This document shows, piece by piece, positions 26,180-34,941 of a stretch of 64,000 bases of DNA. A program made the position numbers and the translations under genes. The stretch's first letter is position 1; every line of letters begins with the position of its first letter. The stretch spans positions 806,001 through 870,000 of the forward strand of contig NZ_JBHTBN010000001.1 in assembly GCF_042664795.1 (NCBI RefSeq), written 5' to 3'. The notes below the pieces were generated by a model. The model ran no database searches. It saw only the letters and a program-made list of their open reading frames with translations, and was not told the DNA's origin. The DNA comes from Jejudonia soesokkakensis (GTDB taxonomy: Bacteria > Bacteroidota > Bacteroidia > Flavobacteriales > Flavobacteriaceae).

Positions 26180-27511
26180 TTATTTTTGAAATTCCTTTAC
26201 AGCATCACTTAAATCGTACACTGTAACATTTTTTAATTTTTTTTGAAGAATACTACTTCCCGCAGCACTTCTGTAACCGCCTGCACAATGAACCACAATG
26301 GGTTTATCTGTCGGAATTTTACTTGCAGTTTTACGCAGCTCATTCAATGGGTGGGAAATGGCAGTATCAAAAATTTTACCTTCTTCCACTTCACTCTTAT
26401 TACGAATATCAATGATGGTATATTCTTCAGGATTTTTTTTAAAGTCTACCAGGTCTATTTTTTTTGAAACCATAAGGTTTTCTTCTGAAAGTGTAATCAC
26501 TTTTTCCACCTGCTTTTCATAACCAATCTTTGCAACTCTGTTTAATAATTTGTCTTTGTTATTTTTTGAATCAATGACCAAGGTAAACCTTTCTTCAGGT
26601 TCAACAATTGCACCCAGCCAAGTTTCAAATTTTGCAGTATCTGATATTGCCTGAATATTAATACTCTCTTTTAAGTGCCCCTTTTTAAAACTTTTTTCAT
26701 CCCGAATGTCTATACTTAAACCATTGGCAGTACTGTTTTCAAAAAATGAAATAGTTTCAATCGAAGGCTTTACATTTTCTGCTCCCATTTTATTAAGGTC
26801 AACGTCATATCCAAAGTAAGATGGAATAAAAGGTTGTCCATCTAATAAGGTATCTATAAATTCCTCTTTTGATTGTTCTTTAAACGCCCAGTTGCCCATG
26901 CGTTCATTGCCTAACGTGCTGCTATTTGCATCACTCATGCTCTTGCCACATAATGAACCAGCACCATGAGCAGGATAAATAATTGCATCATCTGGTAAAT
27001 CTGTAAATTTCTCCTGAATGGTATGGTACATCATTTCGGCCAGTTCTTCACGCTTGGCTTTCATATTTCCTGCTTTTTCACGTAAATCTGGACGTCCTAT
27101 ATCTCCTATAAAAAGAGTGTCTCCCGTAAAAAGTACGGTATTGTCATTTTCGGAAGCTACAATGGTAATACTGTCTGGTGAATGGCCTGGTGTGTTTAAA
27201 GCTTTCAGCAGTATGGAGCCTAGTTCAATACTGTCTCCTTCATCAAAGGATTGATGTGGATACGCTGCACCTATTTTTTTACTATTATAAATAGTTGCTC
27301 CCGTTTTTTTATGTATTTCAAGATGAGAACTAATAAAATCGGCATGAGGGTGCGTTTCGATAATAGCTATGATGCTAGCATTATTCTCTTCTGCAAAATC
27401 ATAGTATTGTTGCGGATTTCTTTCAGGATCTATTACCGCCATCTTATCCTCACTAATAATTGCATAAGAATAGTGAGAGAGCGGTTTATATTCAAATTGT
27501 TTAATTTTCAT
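26180..27511 (-). CDS. Persulfide dioxygenase fused to two rhodanese domains (CstB-like)
   Basis: 443 residues in three parts: metallo-beta-lactamase/persulfide dioxygenase domain (1 to about 240) with H54-P-H56-A-D58, GHSPDS and LFTGDTLFIGDIGRPDL; a first rhodanese fold (about 260-340) with no active Cys; a second rhodanese (about 355-443) with active-loop Cys C409 in HCAGGYRSAAG. The same order and length as staphylococcal CstB, which turns persulfides into thiosulfate. Cytoplasmic. Its own promoter region carries a GTAAC-N4-GTTAC palindrome at 27554-27567. It likely detoxifies sulfide-derived persulfides. Confidence 0.92.
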   Translation of the reverse strand: MKIKQFEYKPLSHYSYAIISEDKMAVIDPERNPQQYYDFAEENNASIIAIIETHPHADFISSHLEIHKKTGATIYNSKKIGAAYPHQSFDEGDSIELGSILLKALNTPGHSPDSITIVASENDNTVLFTGDTLFIGDIGRPDLREKAGNMKAKREELAEMMYHTIQEKFTDLPDDAIIYPAHGAGSLCGKSMSDANSSTLGNERMGNWAFKEQSKEEFIDTLLDGQPFIPSYFGYDVDLNKMGAENVKPSIETISFFENSTANGLSIDIRDEKSFKKGHLKESINIQAISDTAKFETWLGAIVEPEERFTLVIDSKNNKDKLLNRVAKIGYEKQVEKVITLSEENLMVSKKIDLVDFKKNPEEYTIIDIRNKSEVEEGKIFDTAISHPLNELRKTASKIPTDKPIVVHCAGGYRSAAGSSILQKKLKNVTVYDLSDAVKEFQK

Positions 27512-27523
27512 GATATTTTTTTG

Positions 27524-27567
27524 TAAAAGTAATAAGAGTTTTAAAGATTGTAAGTAACTAAAGTTAC
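27524..27567 (-). promoter_or_regulatory. Crp/Fnr-type operator and -7 element for the CstB-like gene
   Basis: Palindrome GTAAC-TAAA-GTTAC at 27554-27567, overlapping the TauE stop codon. A -7-like element, TACTTTTA on the minus strand, lies at 27524-27531; the centre-to-centre distance is 33 bp, identical to that at the second site (28385-28428). This puts the palindrome near -41.5, the place for a class II activator. Confidence 0.65.
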
Positions 27568-28364
27568 ATGGTCAATTCTTTGTAAATAATATAAATACCC
27601 ATTATCAAAACGAACCATCCAAAAGCTTTTTTTAATTTTTTTCCATCAAAAAATTTATTTGCCCAGATGCCCAGAAATATTCCTATTACTGAAATCGCCG
27701 TGAAAGAAAGTAAAAATATCCAGTCAATTTCATGATTCTGTATATCGCCAAGAAAGCCTATTAAAGATTTGATTGCAATAATAAAGAGTGATGTAGCAAC
27801 TGCCTTTTTCATGGGAAGTTTTGCCAAAAGGACCAGAGCCGGAATGATAAGAAAACCTCCTCCTGCTCCAACTATACCTGTGATTACACCCACTATAAAT
27901 CCTTCTATGATAATAAGAGGGTAATTGTATGTCACTTTTGTGTTCTTTTCCGTCTCATTTTGACTGTTGCGAATCATTGATATAGACGCAAGAAGCATTA
28001 TGATAGCAAAGAACAACATGATAGACAGATTTTTTGTAACTATAAAACTGCCAATACTGAAAAGTTCTTCAGGAATTGCTGGAATCAAAAAGGCCCGTGT
28101 ACCATAAACGGCTATAAACGCGGGAATAGCAAAAATGATAGCGGTCTTAAAATCTACCATTTTTGATATCATATTTTTAAGGGCACCTACCAGAGATGTA
28201 GTACCCACAACAAATAGTGAATAGGCAGTTGCTATAACGGGATCTAGTACTAAGGCATATACTAAAATAGGTACAGTAAGAATGGAACCTCCGCCGCCAA
28301 TTAATCCTAAAATGAGTCCGATCAATAAAGCACCTACATAACCAAGAATTTCTATAATTTCCAT
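27564..28364 (-). CDS. TauE/SafE-family sulfite/sulfonate exporter
   Basis: 266 residues, about eight membrane helices in two similar halves. Each half starts with the family Gly-rich motif: GLIGGGGSILTVPILV near residue 20 and GIVGAGGGFLIIPALV near 160. Members move sulfite, sulfoacetate or other organosulfur anions over the inner membrane. Beside a persulfide dioxygenase, export of sulfite (its product) is the simplest idea. It has its own upstream palindrome and TACATTTG promoter. Confidence 0.92.
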   Translation of the reverse strand: MEIIEILGYVGALLIGLILGLIGGGGSILTVPILVYALVLDPVIATAYSLFVVGTTSLVGALKNMISKMVDFKTAIIFAIPAFIAVYGTRAFLIPAIPEELFSIGSFIVTKNLSIMLFFAIIMLLASISMIRNSQNETEKNTKVTYNYPLIIIEGFIVGVITGIVGAGGGFLIIPALVLLAKLPMKKAVATSLFIIAIKSLIGFLGDIQNHEIDWIFLLSFTAISVIGIFLGIWANKFFDGKKLKKAFGWFVLIMGIYIIYKELTM

Positions 28365-28384
28365 GAATCCGTTTACTTATAGCG

Positions 28385-28428
28385 CAAATGTAATGAGCTT
28401 TAATGCTACACTTGGTAACAGATGTTAC
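28385..28428 (-). promoter_or_regulatory. Crp/Fnr-type operator and -7 element for the TauE gene
   Basis: Palindrome GTAAC-AGAT-GTTAC at 28415-28428, overlapping the stop codon of the Crp/Fnr gene, followed on the minus strand by TACATTTG (full TAnnTTTG) at 28385-28392. Centre spacing is 33 bp, as at the CstB-like gene. Confidence 0.7.
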
Positions 28429-29051
28429 ATGACTTCAATAAAACTACGATGCAATTGTATTAAGTTATTGTTTTCCATTTTTTTAAGCAACCGGGAAATA
28501 ACCACGCGACTTGTATGAAGATCTGCTGCAATCTCTTTGTGGGTAGTGTATATTTGTTTGCTATTTAAGATCTTAACTTTTTCTTTTAAGTAATTATTTA
28601 GCCGTTCATCCATATTATTAAAGGCGATATTGTCAACACTTTCCAACAGTTCCATCATACGTGTGTGATAACTGTTAAACACAAAATTACGCCAGGTCTT
28701 ATACTTGCTGGACCATTCTTCCATTTTGCCAATTGGGATCATTAAAAGTTTTGTTGAAGTTTCGGCAACAGCATGAATTTCACTTTTAGTATTTCCCATG
28801 CAACATGTCAATGTCATTGCACAGGTATCTCCTTTTTCGAGATGATAAAGTAGTAATTCGTCACCTTCGGTATCTGGACGCAAAATTTTAATATTTCCTG
28901 AAAGTAGAAGAGGCATCGATTTTATATATTGACCTGGCTTTATAAGGTCTTCTCCTTCTGAAGCTTCAGTATATGTTGCGACCTCATTTATTTCTTCAAT
29001 AAGTGCAGGTTCAAACTGTGCGCCATAATATTTCTTTAGCTCTTCAATCAT
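28425..29051 (-). CDS. Crp/Fnr-family regulator with a Cys cluster
   Basis: 208 residues: cyclic-nucleotide-binding-like fold (about 1-120), dimer helix, winged helix-turn-helix (about 163-205, HKEIAADLHTSRVVISRLLKK). Three Cys (C77, C83, C84 in GDTCAMTLTCCMG) sit where Crp keeps its cAMP phosphate-binding loop, and the Arg/Glu of that loop are absent, so cAMP is unlikely. The N-terminal Cys set of Fnr is also absent. With sulfur genes downstream, persulfide or redox sensing by these Cys is my inference. It overlaps the HAD gene by 8 bp. Confidence 0.9.
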   Translation of the reverse strand: MIEELKKYYGAQFEPALIEEINEVATYTEASEGEDLIKPGQYIKSMPLLLSGNIKILRPDTEGDELLLYHLEKGDTCAMTLTCCMGNTKSEIHAVAETSTKLLMIPIGKMEEWSSKYKTWRNFVFNSYHTRMMELLESVDNIAFNNMDERLNNYLKEKVKILNSKQIYTTHKEIAADLHTSRVVISRLLKKMENNNLIQLHRSFIEVM

Positions 29052-29727
29052 TATCTAACTTTTTCAGAACTAATTTAGCATTAATCTCTTTATAGCCAAG
29101 TTTACTAAAATCATGTACAACCCAATCTGCTTTGGAGTAATCTTGATTTTTTGAATGTAGACTGTCATATCCTATGCAAAAAATTCCTGCTGCTTTTGCT
29201 GCAGCAATACCATTGGTAGAATCTTCAATCACGACACAATTTTCTTTTTTGTGACCAGAAGCTTTAGCAGCTTTGATAAAAATTTCGGGATGAGGTTTTG
29301 ATTCTTTCAAATCGGCACCACTCAATTTTGCAATAAAATATTGATTAAGATCAAAGCGATTAAATATACGATCGATATTAGGCATTGATGCTGAAGAAGC
29401 AAGGACTAGTGTTATCCCATTTTTATGTAGGTTTTTAATGAGGTGTAACACCCCATCTAATAGTGATAAATCAGTGTCATTTGCAAAAAGGTATTTAAAA
29501 TGCTTCCGTTTAATTCTTACCAGGGTCTCAGCACTTTCTGAAAGTGAATATCGCTCACAGAGTGTTTTGCATATATTGATAGTGGATTGCCCTGTAAAGC
29601 TTTCATAGAGATCTTGAGAGACTTCAATATTGACATCTGAAAACATTTTATAATAGGCCTTTCTGTGAAGTGGTTCTGTATCCACTATCACACCATCCAT
29701 ATCAAATAACACTGCTTTTAAACTCAT
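29044..29727 (-). CDS. HAD-superfamily phosphatase/phosphoglucomutase-like
   Basis: 227 residues. HAD motif I FDMDGVIVDTE at 8-18, motif II VLASSAS near 115, motif III Lys in KPHPEIF near 145, motif IV VIEDSTNGIAAAKAAG near 168. An alpha-helical cap follows motif I, the layout of subfamily I enzymes such as beta-phosphoglucomutase and phosphoglycolate phosphatase; the second Asp D-x-D is kept. Substrate is not readable. First gene of the sulfur operon; it overlaps the Crp/Fnr gene by 8 bp. Confidence 0.85.
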   Translation of the reverse strand: MSLKAVLFDMDGVIVDTEPLHRKAYYKMFSDVNIEVSQDLYESFTGQSTINICKTLCERYSLSESAETLVRIKRKHFKYLFANDTDLSLLDGVLHLIKNLHKNGITLVLASSASMPNIDRIFNRFDLNQYFIAKLSGADLKESKPHPEIFIKAAKASGHKKENCVVIEDSTNGIAAAKAAGIFCIGYDSLHSKNQDYSKADWVVHDFSKLGYKEINAKLVLKKLDND

Positions 29728-29869
29728 TGTTTTTTTACGAAGATATTATTTTGGTATAGTTTTCGCACCAAAACTTAAAGAAAATCAAAAGGATTTATAG
29801 CAGTGATGTGTGTGCACAATATTTGTAACAATTTAACGTTTAGCGTGTTAAACAGAAGTGATTTTAACA

Positions 29870-29877
29870 TACATTTG
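29870..29877 (+). promoter_or_regulatory. -7 promoter element for the serine hydrolase/translocase pair
   Basis: TACATTTG, full match to TAnnTTTG, about 60 bp before the start. No clear -33 element is seen; the rest of 29728-29933 holds nothing I can name. Confidence 0.5.
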
Positions 29878-29939
29878 CTTGAATTTATGAGAAAACCTAG
29901 CATATTACTAACTTAAACCCTTACATTGTATTTATGTAT

Positions 29940-30839
29940 ATGAAAAAAAATTTATATCCCCTTATATTAGTAATGTTAGCCTTTATTGGAATGGTTAACG
30001 CACAGGATTTACCACTCCAAAATAATGGTGAAGTTGACAAAATATCCGATCATTATTGTCAAGACTTACAATCAGCACTCGAGCAAGAGATAAGTAATAA
30101 TAAAGTTTGGAAAAACCTTGTCGATAGAAATTTAATGTCTGTAGGAATCATCGATATGAATAATATTGATGATATACAATACGCAGGAATTAACGATACT
30201 AATATGATGTATGCAGCTAGTTTACCTAAAATTGCTGTGTTGTTAGCTGCCATGGATGCTATAGATAAAGGCCAATTAGCTAATTCTAAAGATATTCAAA
30301 AAGACATGCGTGCCATGATTAGTAAGTCGAACAATCAAGCAACGACCCGTATGATTGATAGGGTTGGGTACGAAAAAATTGAGGAAGTGCTACGTATGCC
30401 TAAACATGATCTTTATAATGAGGAAGTAGGGGGCGGACTTTGGGTTGGAAAACGATATGCAGCTGGAGGTAGAAGATATCCTGAGCCGATGAAAGGTTTG
30501 AGTCATGCTGCTACAACAAGACAGGTATGTAGTTTTTACTATCAATTAGCGATGGGAAATCTGGTAAATGAAACAAGATCAAGGCAGATGCTTAATATCA
30601 TGGAAAAGCCAGCCCTACATCACAAGTTTGTAAACACTTTAATGCGCATCGCACCACAGGCTAGAATTTTTAGAAAATCTGGTTCTTGGAAGAACTACCA
30701 TAGTGATTCTGTTTTGGTTTGGGGTCCAGATAGAAAATATGTAATGGTCGCTTTAATAGACGATAGTAGAGGAGAACAAATTATTAGAGATTTAGTAATT
30801 CCTTTAGAAAAAGTAATGAAAAAATCACGTTCTTTATAA
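29940..30839 (+). CDS. Secreted class A beta-lactamase-like serine hydrolase
   Basis: 299 residues from ATG 29940 (an ATG two codons earlier at 29934 is also possible). Signal peptide of about 22 residues cut after VNAQ. Active-site motifs of the serine beta-lactamase/PBP fold: S94-LP-K97 (AASLPKIAV), SNN in SKSNNQAT (SDN-like), KSG in FRKSGSW (KTG-like). No Glu166-type omega loop (ExxLN) is obvious, so true beta-lactamase activity is doubtful; a wall or small ester/amide substrate is as likely. It stands 24 bp before the translocase/HEAT gene and has a paralogue at 33694-34941. Confidence 0.85.
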   Translation: MKKNLYPLILVMLAFIGMVNAQDLPLQNNGEVDKISDHYCQDLQSALEQEISNNKVWKNLVDRNLMSVGIIDMNNIDDIQYAGINDTNMMYAASLPKIAVLLAAMDAIDKGQLANSKDIQKDMRAMISKSNNQATTRMIDRVGYEKIEEVLRMPKHDLYNEEVGGGLWVGKRYAAGGRRYPEPMKGLSHAATTRQVCSFYYQLAMGNLVNETRSRQMLNIMEKPALHHKFVNTLMRIAPQARIFRKSGSWKNYHSDSVLVWGPDRKYVMVALIDDSRGEQIIRDLVIPLEKVMKKSRSL

Positions 30840-30863
30840 AACAACACGAATTGCTGTTTTATA

Positions 30864-33707
30864 ATGCTTAGAAACCTTTTTAAAAAGACTTTTGATATAA
30901 GAGATGGGGAAATCCGCATCTCTTTTTTTATGCAGTTATATATCTTTCTGCTTATCACTGTCCTTTTAATGGTGAAGCCTACCATTAATGCTTTGTTCCT
31001 TTCAAAACTTGGTGCAGAACATTTGCCTTATGGGTATATTCTTGTAGCTTTAATAGCAATTTTTACATCATATTTTTATAACAAATCTGTAAAAAAGTTT
31101 TCGCTTCGGAAAATTGCAATCGTCACCTTAATATTTTTCAGTATAGCCTTTATGCTGCTCAGTATTTTAATGTTTGGAACTGTTCTGTCAAATTGGGTGT
31201 TGTATTTTTATTACTTGAGTGTTTCTCTTTTTGCAGTGTTAGTGACGTCTCAATTTTGGATCATTGCGAACATGGTTTATAATGCTAGAGAAGCAAAACG
31301 ACTCTTTGGTTTTATTGGTGCTGGAGCTATTGCGGGTGGAATTTTTGGAGGGTATTTAACAACAGTATTGGCCTCTTCCTTCGGAAACAGAATCGTAATT
31401 CTTGTCGCCGGAATCCTCATATTATTTTGTATTCCTATTCTTCAAAATGTCTGGAGATTAAGGATCGGGAAATTATCCAGCTATACAAGAAGTCAGCGTA
31501 AAACATCTGAAAATGAATCCTACGTTTCACCGTATAAACTTGTATTTCAATCTAAGCACCTAACGTATCTTGCTGCAATTGTAGGAGTAGGAGTAGTGAT
31601 GGCAAAACTGGTGGATTTTCAGTTTAGTGATTTTGCGAACAGAGCAATACCAGATAGTGATGAACTTGCTTCCTTTTTTGGGTTTTGGTTTTCTACCTTT
31701 AATGTGGTTGCATTGCTTATTCAATTATTTTTAACCAATCGCTTATTGGCTTTGTTGGGAATTACTTCAAATTTGTTGATCCTTCCGTTAGGAATCGCTA
31801 TTGGATGTCTCTTGTTTTTAACCTTTCCAGAACTTTGGGTTCTTATAATTATTAAAGGGATGGATGGTAGTTTTAAGCAATCTATTAATAAGGCAGGTAT
31901 TGAGCTTTCTATTCTACCTATTCCCTACCATATAAAAAATCAAGCGAAATCTTTTATTGATGTTGTAGTCGATAGTATTGCAACTGGCTTGGCGGGTCTA
32001 TTGTTAATATTCGTGATTAGAAAACTAGAACTAAGCACTTCATACATTACAGTTATCATTCTACTATTTCTGTTTATTTGGATGCTACTTATTTACAAAC
32101 TACGGGAAGCCTATTTTGAGTCTTTCAGGAAAAATATAAAATCAAGCTTAACTTTTGATACAAAAACTCCGAAAAAAAGAGCTTCTGAAACACCTATTAA
32201 AACGAGCATACAAGTGCTTACAGAAGGCACAGAATCTGAAATTATTGCGCTTTTAGATAGGCTTAGTGATTACCGACTTAAAACATTTGAACCTTATGTT
32301 ATTAAGTTGCTGGATCATCCCTCATCAGTTGTAAAGGCAGCAGCTATTGATCAGCTATATTATTATCGCAAGGGCACCGCACTTACTAAAATTAGAGAAC
32401 TAATAAAAGTCAAAGATGATACTGTAGTGTATCATGCTATGGACTATTTGTTGCGTCATACCAATTTGAATGATGATAAAATCTTTGAATCGTATTTAAA
32501 TCATCCCACAGATTATATATCCAATGCTGCTGTATTGTGTCTTGCAAAAGAATCTTCATCCAACAAAAAGCTAGCGCAAAAATTCAACCTTAATGAAAGG
32601 ATACAAGGGAAGATTAGAGAATTGTCTTCTGCCGATAATGACTTGAGAAAAGAAGAAATTGCAGAACTACTTATCGCAATTGGATATGCAAAAGAACATC
32701 GTTTTTATTCTTTTATTTCTGCTCATTTTAATAATAAAGATTCTTATGTCGTGAACTTTGCTATAGAAGCAGCAGGAATCACAGCGCATGAGCCATTTGT
32801 CAATCAGTTACTTTCCTTTCTTGCTGAAAAGCAATTTCGAAAGCCTGCAAGAAAAGCCTTGCGAAAGTATGGCGTTGCAATTACCAGGACTATTTTAAAA
32901 CTGGATATGTCTGAAAGTTTAGAGTCAGAAATCAGGCCTTATATCCCTAAAGTAATCCAGTCTTTTAAAAGCAGAGAGTCTGTAAAAGTATTGATGCGTT
33001 TGCTTCAGAGTAAAGATTTTATCATTAGACTTGAAGCAGCAAAATCTTTAAATGAACTACAGAAAAACGCTCCTAATCTAAAACTTGATCAACGAGCTTT
33101 AACAAAAATAACTCTTCGTGAAAGTGTGTATTACAGAAATTCTCTAAATGCGATCGACACCCTAAGACAGATCCTTGAAACCTCTGGTGATGCTATTGAT
33201 AAAGATACAGATAGAGAAACCGATTTATTAATAGCAAGGGAAAGCCTTATGGATGTTTTGCATCTTCAGCTAGACCAAAGTTTGGAATGTATTTTTAAAC
33301 TTCTTAGTTTAAAATATGATCAAACCGATATTGATACAGCATATTTCGGACTTAAAAGTGAGTTGAAGGACACAAAAATAAATGCAGTGGAGTTTCTTGA
33401 TAATTTACTACAGTCAAAATTAAAATCGAAAGTATTACCACTTATCGAGTATCATGTTATTGATCATTCCGAATACAACGTATCTTCTTTTGAACCTAAA
33501 ACACTTTCAGAAAAAGTGATATTACTAATGTTACTTAAAAACAGGGGAACTAAAATGAAACTTGCCGTATTAAATGTGATGAAACATTCTGAAGATAAAA
33601 GCTATTCCAAAATTATTCAAGGGCTCGAAAATCATGAAAATAAAAAAGTGCGCCTTTCAGCAAAAAGCGCACTCAATATTCTTTTGCAAACAACTACTGA
33701 CCAGTAA
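30864..33707 (+). CDS. Nucleotide-translocase-like membrane protein with HEAT-repeat tail
   Basis: 947 residues. Residues about 15-420 hold ten to twelve membrane helices with the pattern of the ATP/ADP translocase (Npt/TLC) group: FFMQLYIFLLITVLLMVKPTINALFLSKLG at the start, GFIGAGAIAGGIFGGYL near 150 and GMDGSFKQSINKAGIELSILPIP near 332. Residues about 440-945 are soluble helical repeats of HEAT type (HPSSVVKAAAIDQLYYY, KDFIIRLEAAKSLNEL, ENKKVRLSAKSALNIL). MFS is the alternative reading. Role inferred: carrying or sensing a nucleotide, with the HEAT tail binding a partner. Ends overlapping the converging serine hydrolase by 14 bp. Confidence 0.78.
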   Translation: MLRNLFKKTFDIRDGEIRISFFMQLYIFLLITVLLMVKPTINALFLSKLGAEHLPYGYILVALIAIFTSYFYNKSVKKFSLRKIAIVTLIFFSIAFMLLSILMFGTVLSNWVLYFYYLSVSLFAVLVTSQFWIIANMVYNAREAKRLFGFIGAGAIAGGIFGGYLTTVLASSFGNRIVILVAGILILFCIPILQNVWRLRIGKLSSYTRSQRKTSENESYVSPYKLVFQSKHLTYLAAIVGVGVVMAKLVDFQFSDFANRAIPDSDELASFFGFWFSTFNVVALLIQLFLTNRLLALLGITSNLLILPLGIAIGCLLFLTFPELWVLIIIKGMDGSFKQSINKAGIELSILPIPYHIKNQAKSFIDVVVDSIATGLAGLLLIFVIRKLELSTSYITVIILLFLFIWMLLIYKLREAYFESFRKNIKSSLTFDTKTPKKRASETPIKTSIQVLTEGTESEIIALLDRLSDYRLKTFEPYVIKLLDHPSSVVKAAAIDQLYYYRKGTALTKIRELIKVKDDTVVYHAMDYLLRHTNLNDDKIFESYLNHPTDYISNAAVLCLAKESSSNKKLAQKFNLNERIQGKIRELSSADNDLRKEEIAELLIAIGYAKEHRFYSFISAHFNNKDSYVVNFAIEAAGITAHEPFVNQLLSFLAEKQFRKPARKALRKYGVAITRTILKLDMSESLESEIRPYIPKVIQSFKSRESVKVLMRLLQSKDFIIRLEAAKSLNELQKNAPNLKLDQRALTKITLRESVYYRNSLNAIDTLRQILETSGDAIDKDTDRETDLLIARESLMDVLHLQLDQSLECIFKLLSLKYDQTDIDTAYFGLKSELKDTKINAVEFLDNLLQSKLKSKVLPLIEYHVIDHSEYNVSSFEPKTLSEKVILLMLLKNRGTKMKLAVLNVMKHSEDKSYSKIIQGLENHENKKVRLSAKSALNILLQTTTDQ

Positions 33708-34941
33708 TCACATCGTCAATTTTTGTAGCTAAATACATGTGGGCTCCAGCAGAATTAACACTTAACACATTAGTCATTAAACATACTATATATTTTTTGC
33801 CATTAGGATGTTCTACTGTAATCACAGAGTTCATATAATTAAATCTATTCCCTGCATAATCACCACATTTTCCAGGTTTAGATTTGTCGCAACTATAAAA
33901 GCTTCCCGATTTAAAGTACACCCTGGCACTATCCAACCGTGAAGATTTTGCATAACGAATACGTCTGTCTGTAATGTAAAGAATCCGTTTCATTTCAAGA
34001 CTAGAAAGAGAATCTACTACATTGCCCTGTTCGAGTTGTACAAGGTATTTCATTAAGCCTTTTGGAGTACCAATACTTCCTCCTTTGCGACCTACATACC
34101 GGTCGGGTCCATTTGTAAAAACTCCGCCCAATCGCCAGTCATCTTCGGTGATCCCTAGTTCTCGCAGTGGATCATTTACAACTGCATTGGCAAGATTGGT
34201 AAGGCTGTCTCTGGGTGTTTCTTTAAAAAATGTTTCTGCTTCTTCTTCTGTCAATCTAGGATAGTCTTTTCCAAAATGTGACATTAGCATCGATTCACGA
34301 TACAAAACACTTGCGGCTCCGTTGTTACTTACCGAGACCATATGATCTGCCCACTCGAATAACGTGAACTCATCACTAGCTATTACCGTTCGCTTAGTTA
34401 ATTTTTCTTTGATTGGGTCATAAATTGGAATGGTATGATGATCTCCTATTCCCCAGATTCCCGAGCTAACCCTTTTATTACATAAGAGTGCAATTCGTGC
34501 ATCAAAATCATCGGGATAGATGTTTTTTAGCTGCGTAAATAGTGCATTTAAAACAGCGATTTTTCCAACACTTCCAGGTTGATAGCCTACATTTTCACGA
34601 TGCGAAGCATACTTTAAATTAGAAGGGTCCGTCATATCTAGAATTGCTAAAGAATAAGCACCACCTGGTGTAATACGGGCAATTTGTTTTGCAAATTCTG
34701 GGTCTTCTTTTAAAATTGAATCGATACTCAATCCGCTTTGTGAAGCAAGGTTTAATTCGATGTCATTAATACTTGCAAAAGCACCTGCTGGTATACGAGT
34801 ATATTTTTCTCCTTTATCAAGGGTGTGTTGAATATCAAGTAATCTGGTAATTCTGGAACGTTCATAGCCATCAATTGGGTAAAAACCCATACTGGCAAAT
34901 AGCCCTGCGAAGAGCAAAATAAATCCGATTTTCTTAGTCAT
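33694..34941 (-). CDS. Second exported beta-lactamase-like serine hydrolase
   Basis: 415 residues with an N-terminal signal/anchor at about 5-20. The SxxK is S124-VG-K127 (PGSVGKIAV), SNN in VSVSNNGAA, and KSG in FKSGSFYSC. It is distinctly larger than the 299-residue paralogue at 29940, with insertions around 70-95 and 170-215 and a Cys-containing loop (SCDKSKPGKCG) after KSG that may form a disulfide. Substrate unknown. Its start overlaps the dikinase gene by 8 bp, so the two are translationally coupled. Confidence 0.83.
   Translation of the reverse strand: MTKKIGFILLFAGLFASMGFYPIDGYERSRITRLLDIQHTLDKGEKYTRIPAGAFASINDIELNLASQSGLSIDSILKEDPEFAKQIARITPGGAYSLAILDMTDPSNLKYASHRENVGYQPGSVGKIAVLNALFTQLKNIYPDDFDARIALLCNKRVSSGIWGIGDHHTIPIYDPIKEKLTKRTVIASDEFTLFEWADHMVSVSNNGAASVLYRESMLMSHFGKDYPRLTEEEAETFFKETPRDSLTNLANAVVNDPLRELGITEDDWRLGGVFTNGPDRYVGRKGGSIGTPKGLMKYLVQLEQGNVVDSLSSLEMKRILYITDRRIRYAKSSRLDSARVYFKSGSFYSCDKSKPGKCGDYAGNRFNYMNSVITVEHPNGKKYIVCLMTNVLSVNSAGAHMYLATKIDDVITGQ

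Noticed and set aside
29940..30839. Acquired beta-lactamase resistance gene
   Set aside because: No ExxLN omega-loop motif, KSG and SNN variants, and a chromosomal paralogue nearby; resistance cannot be claimed.
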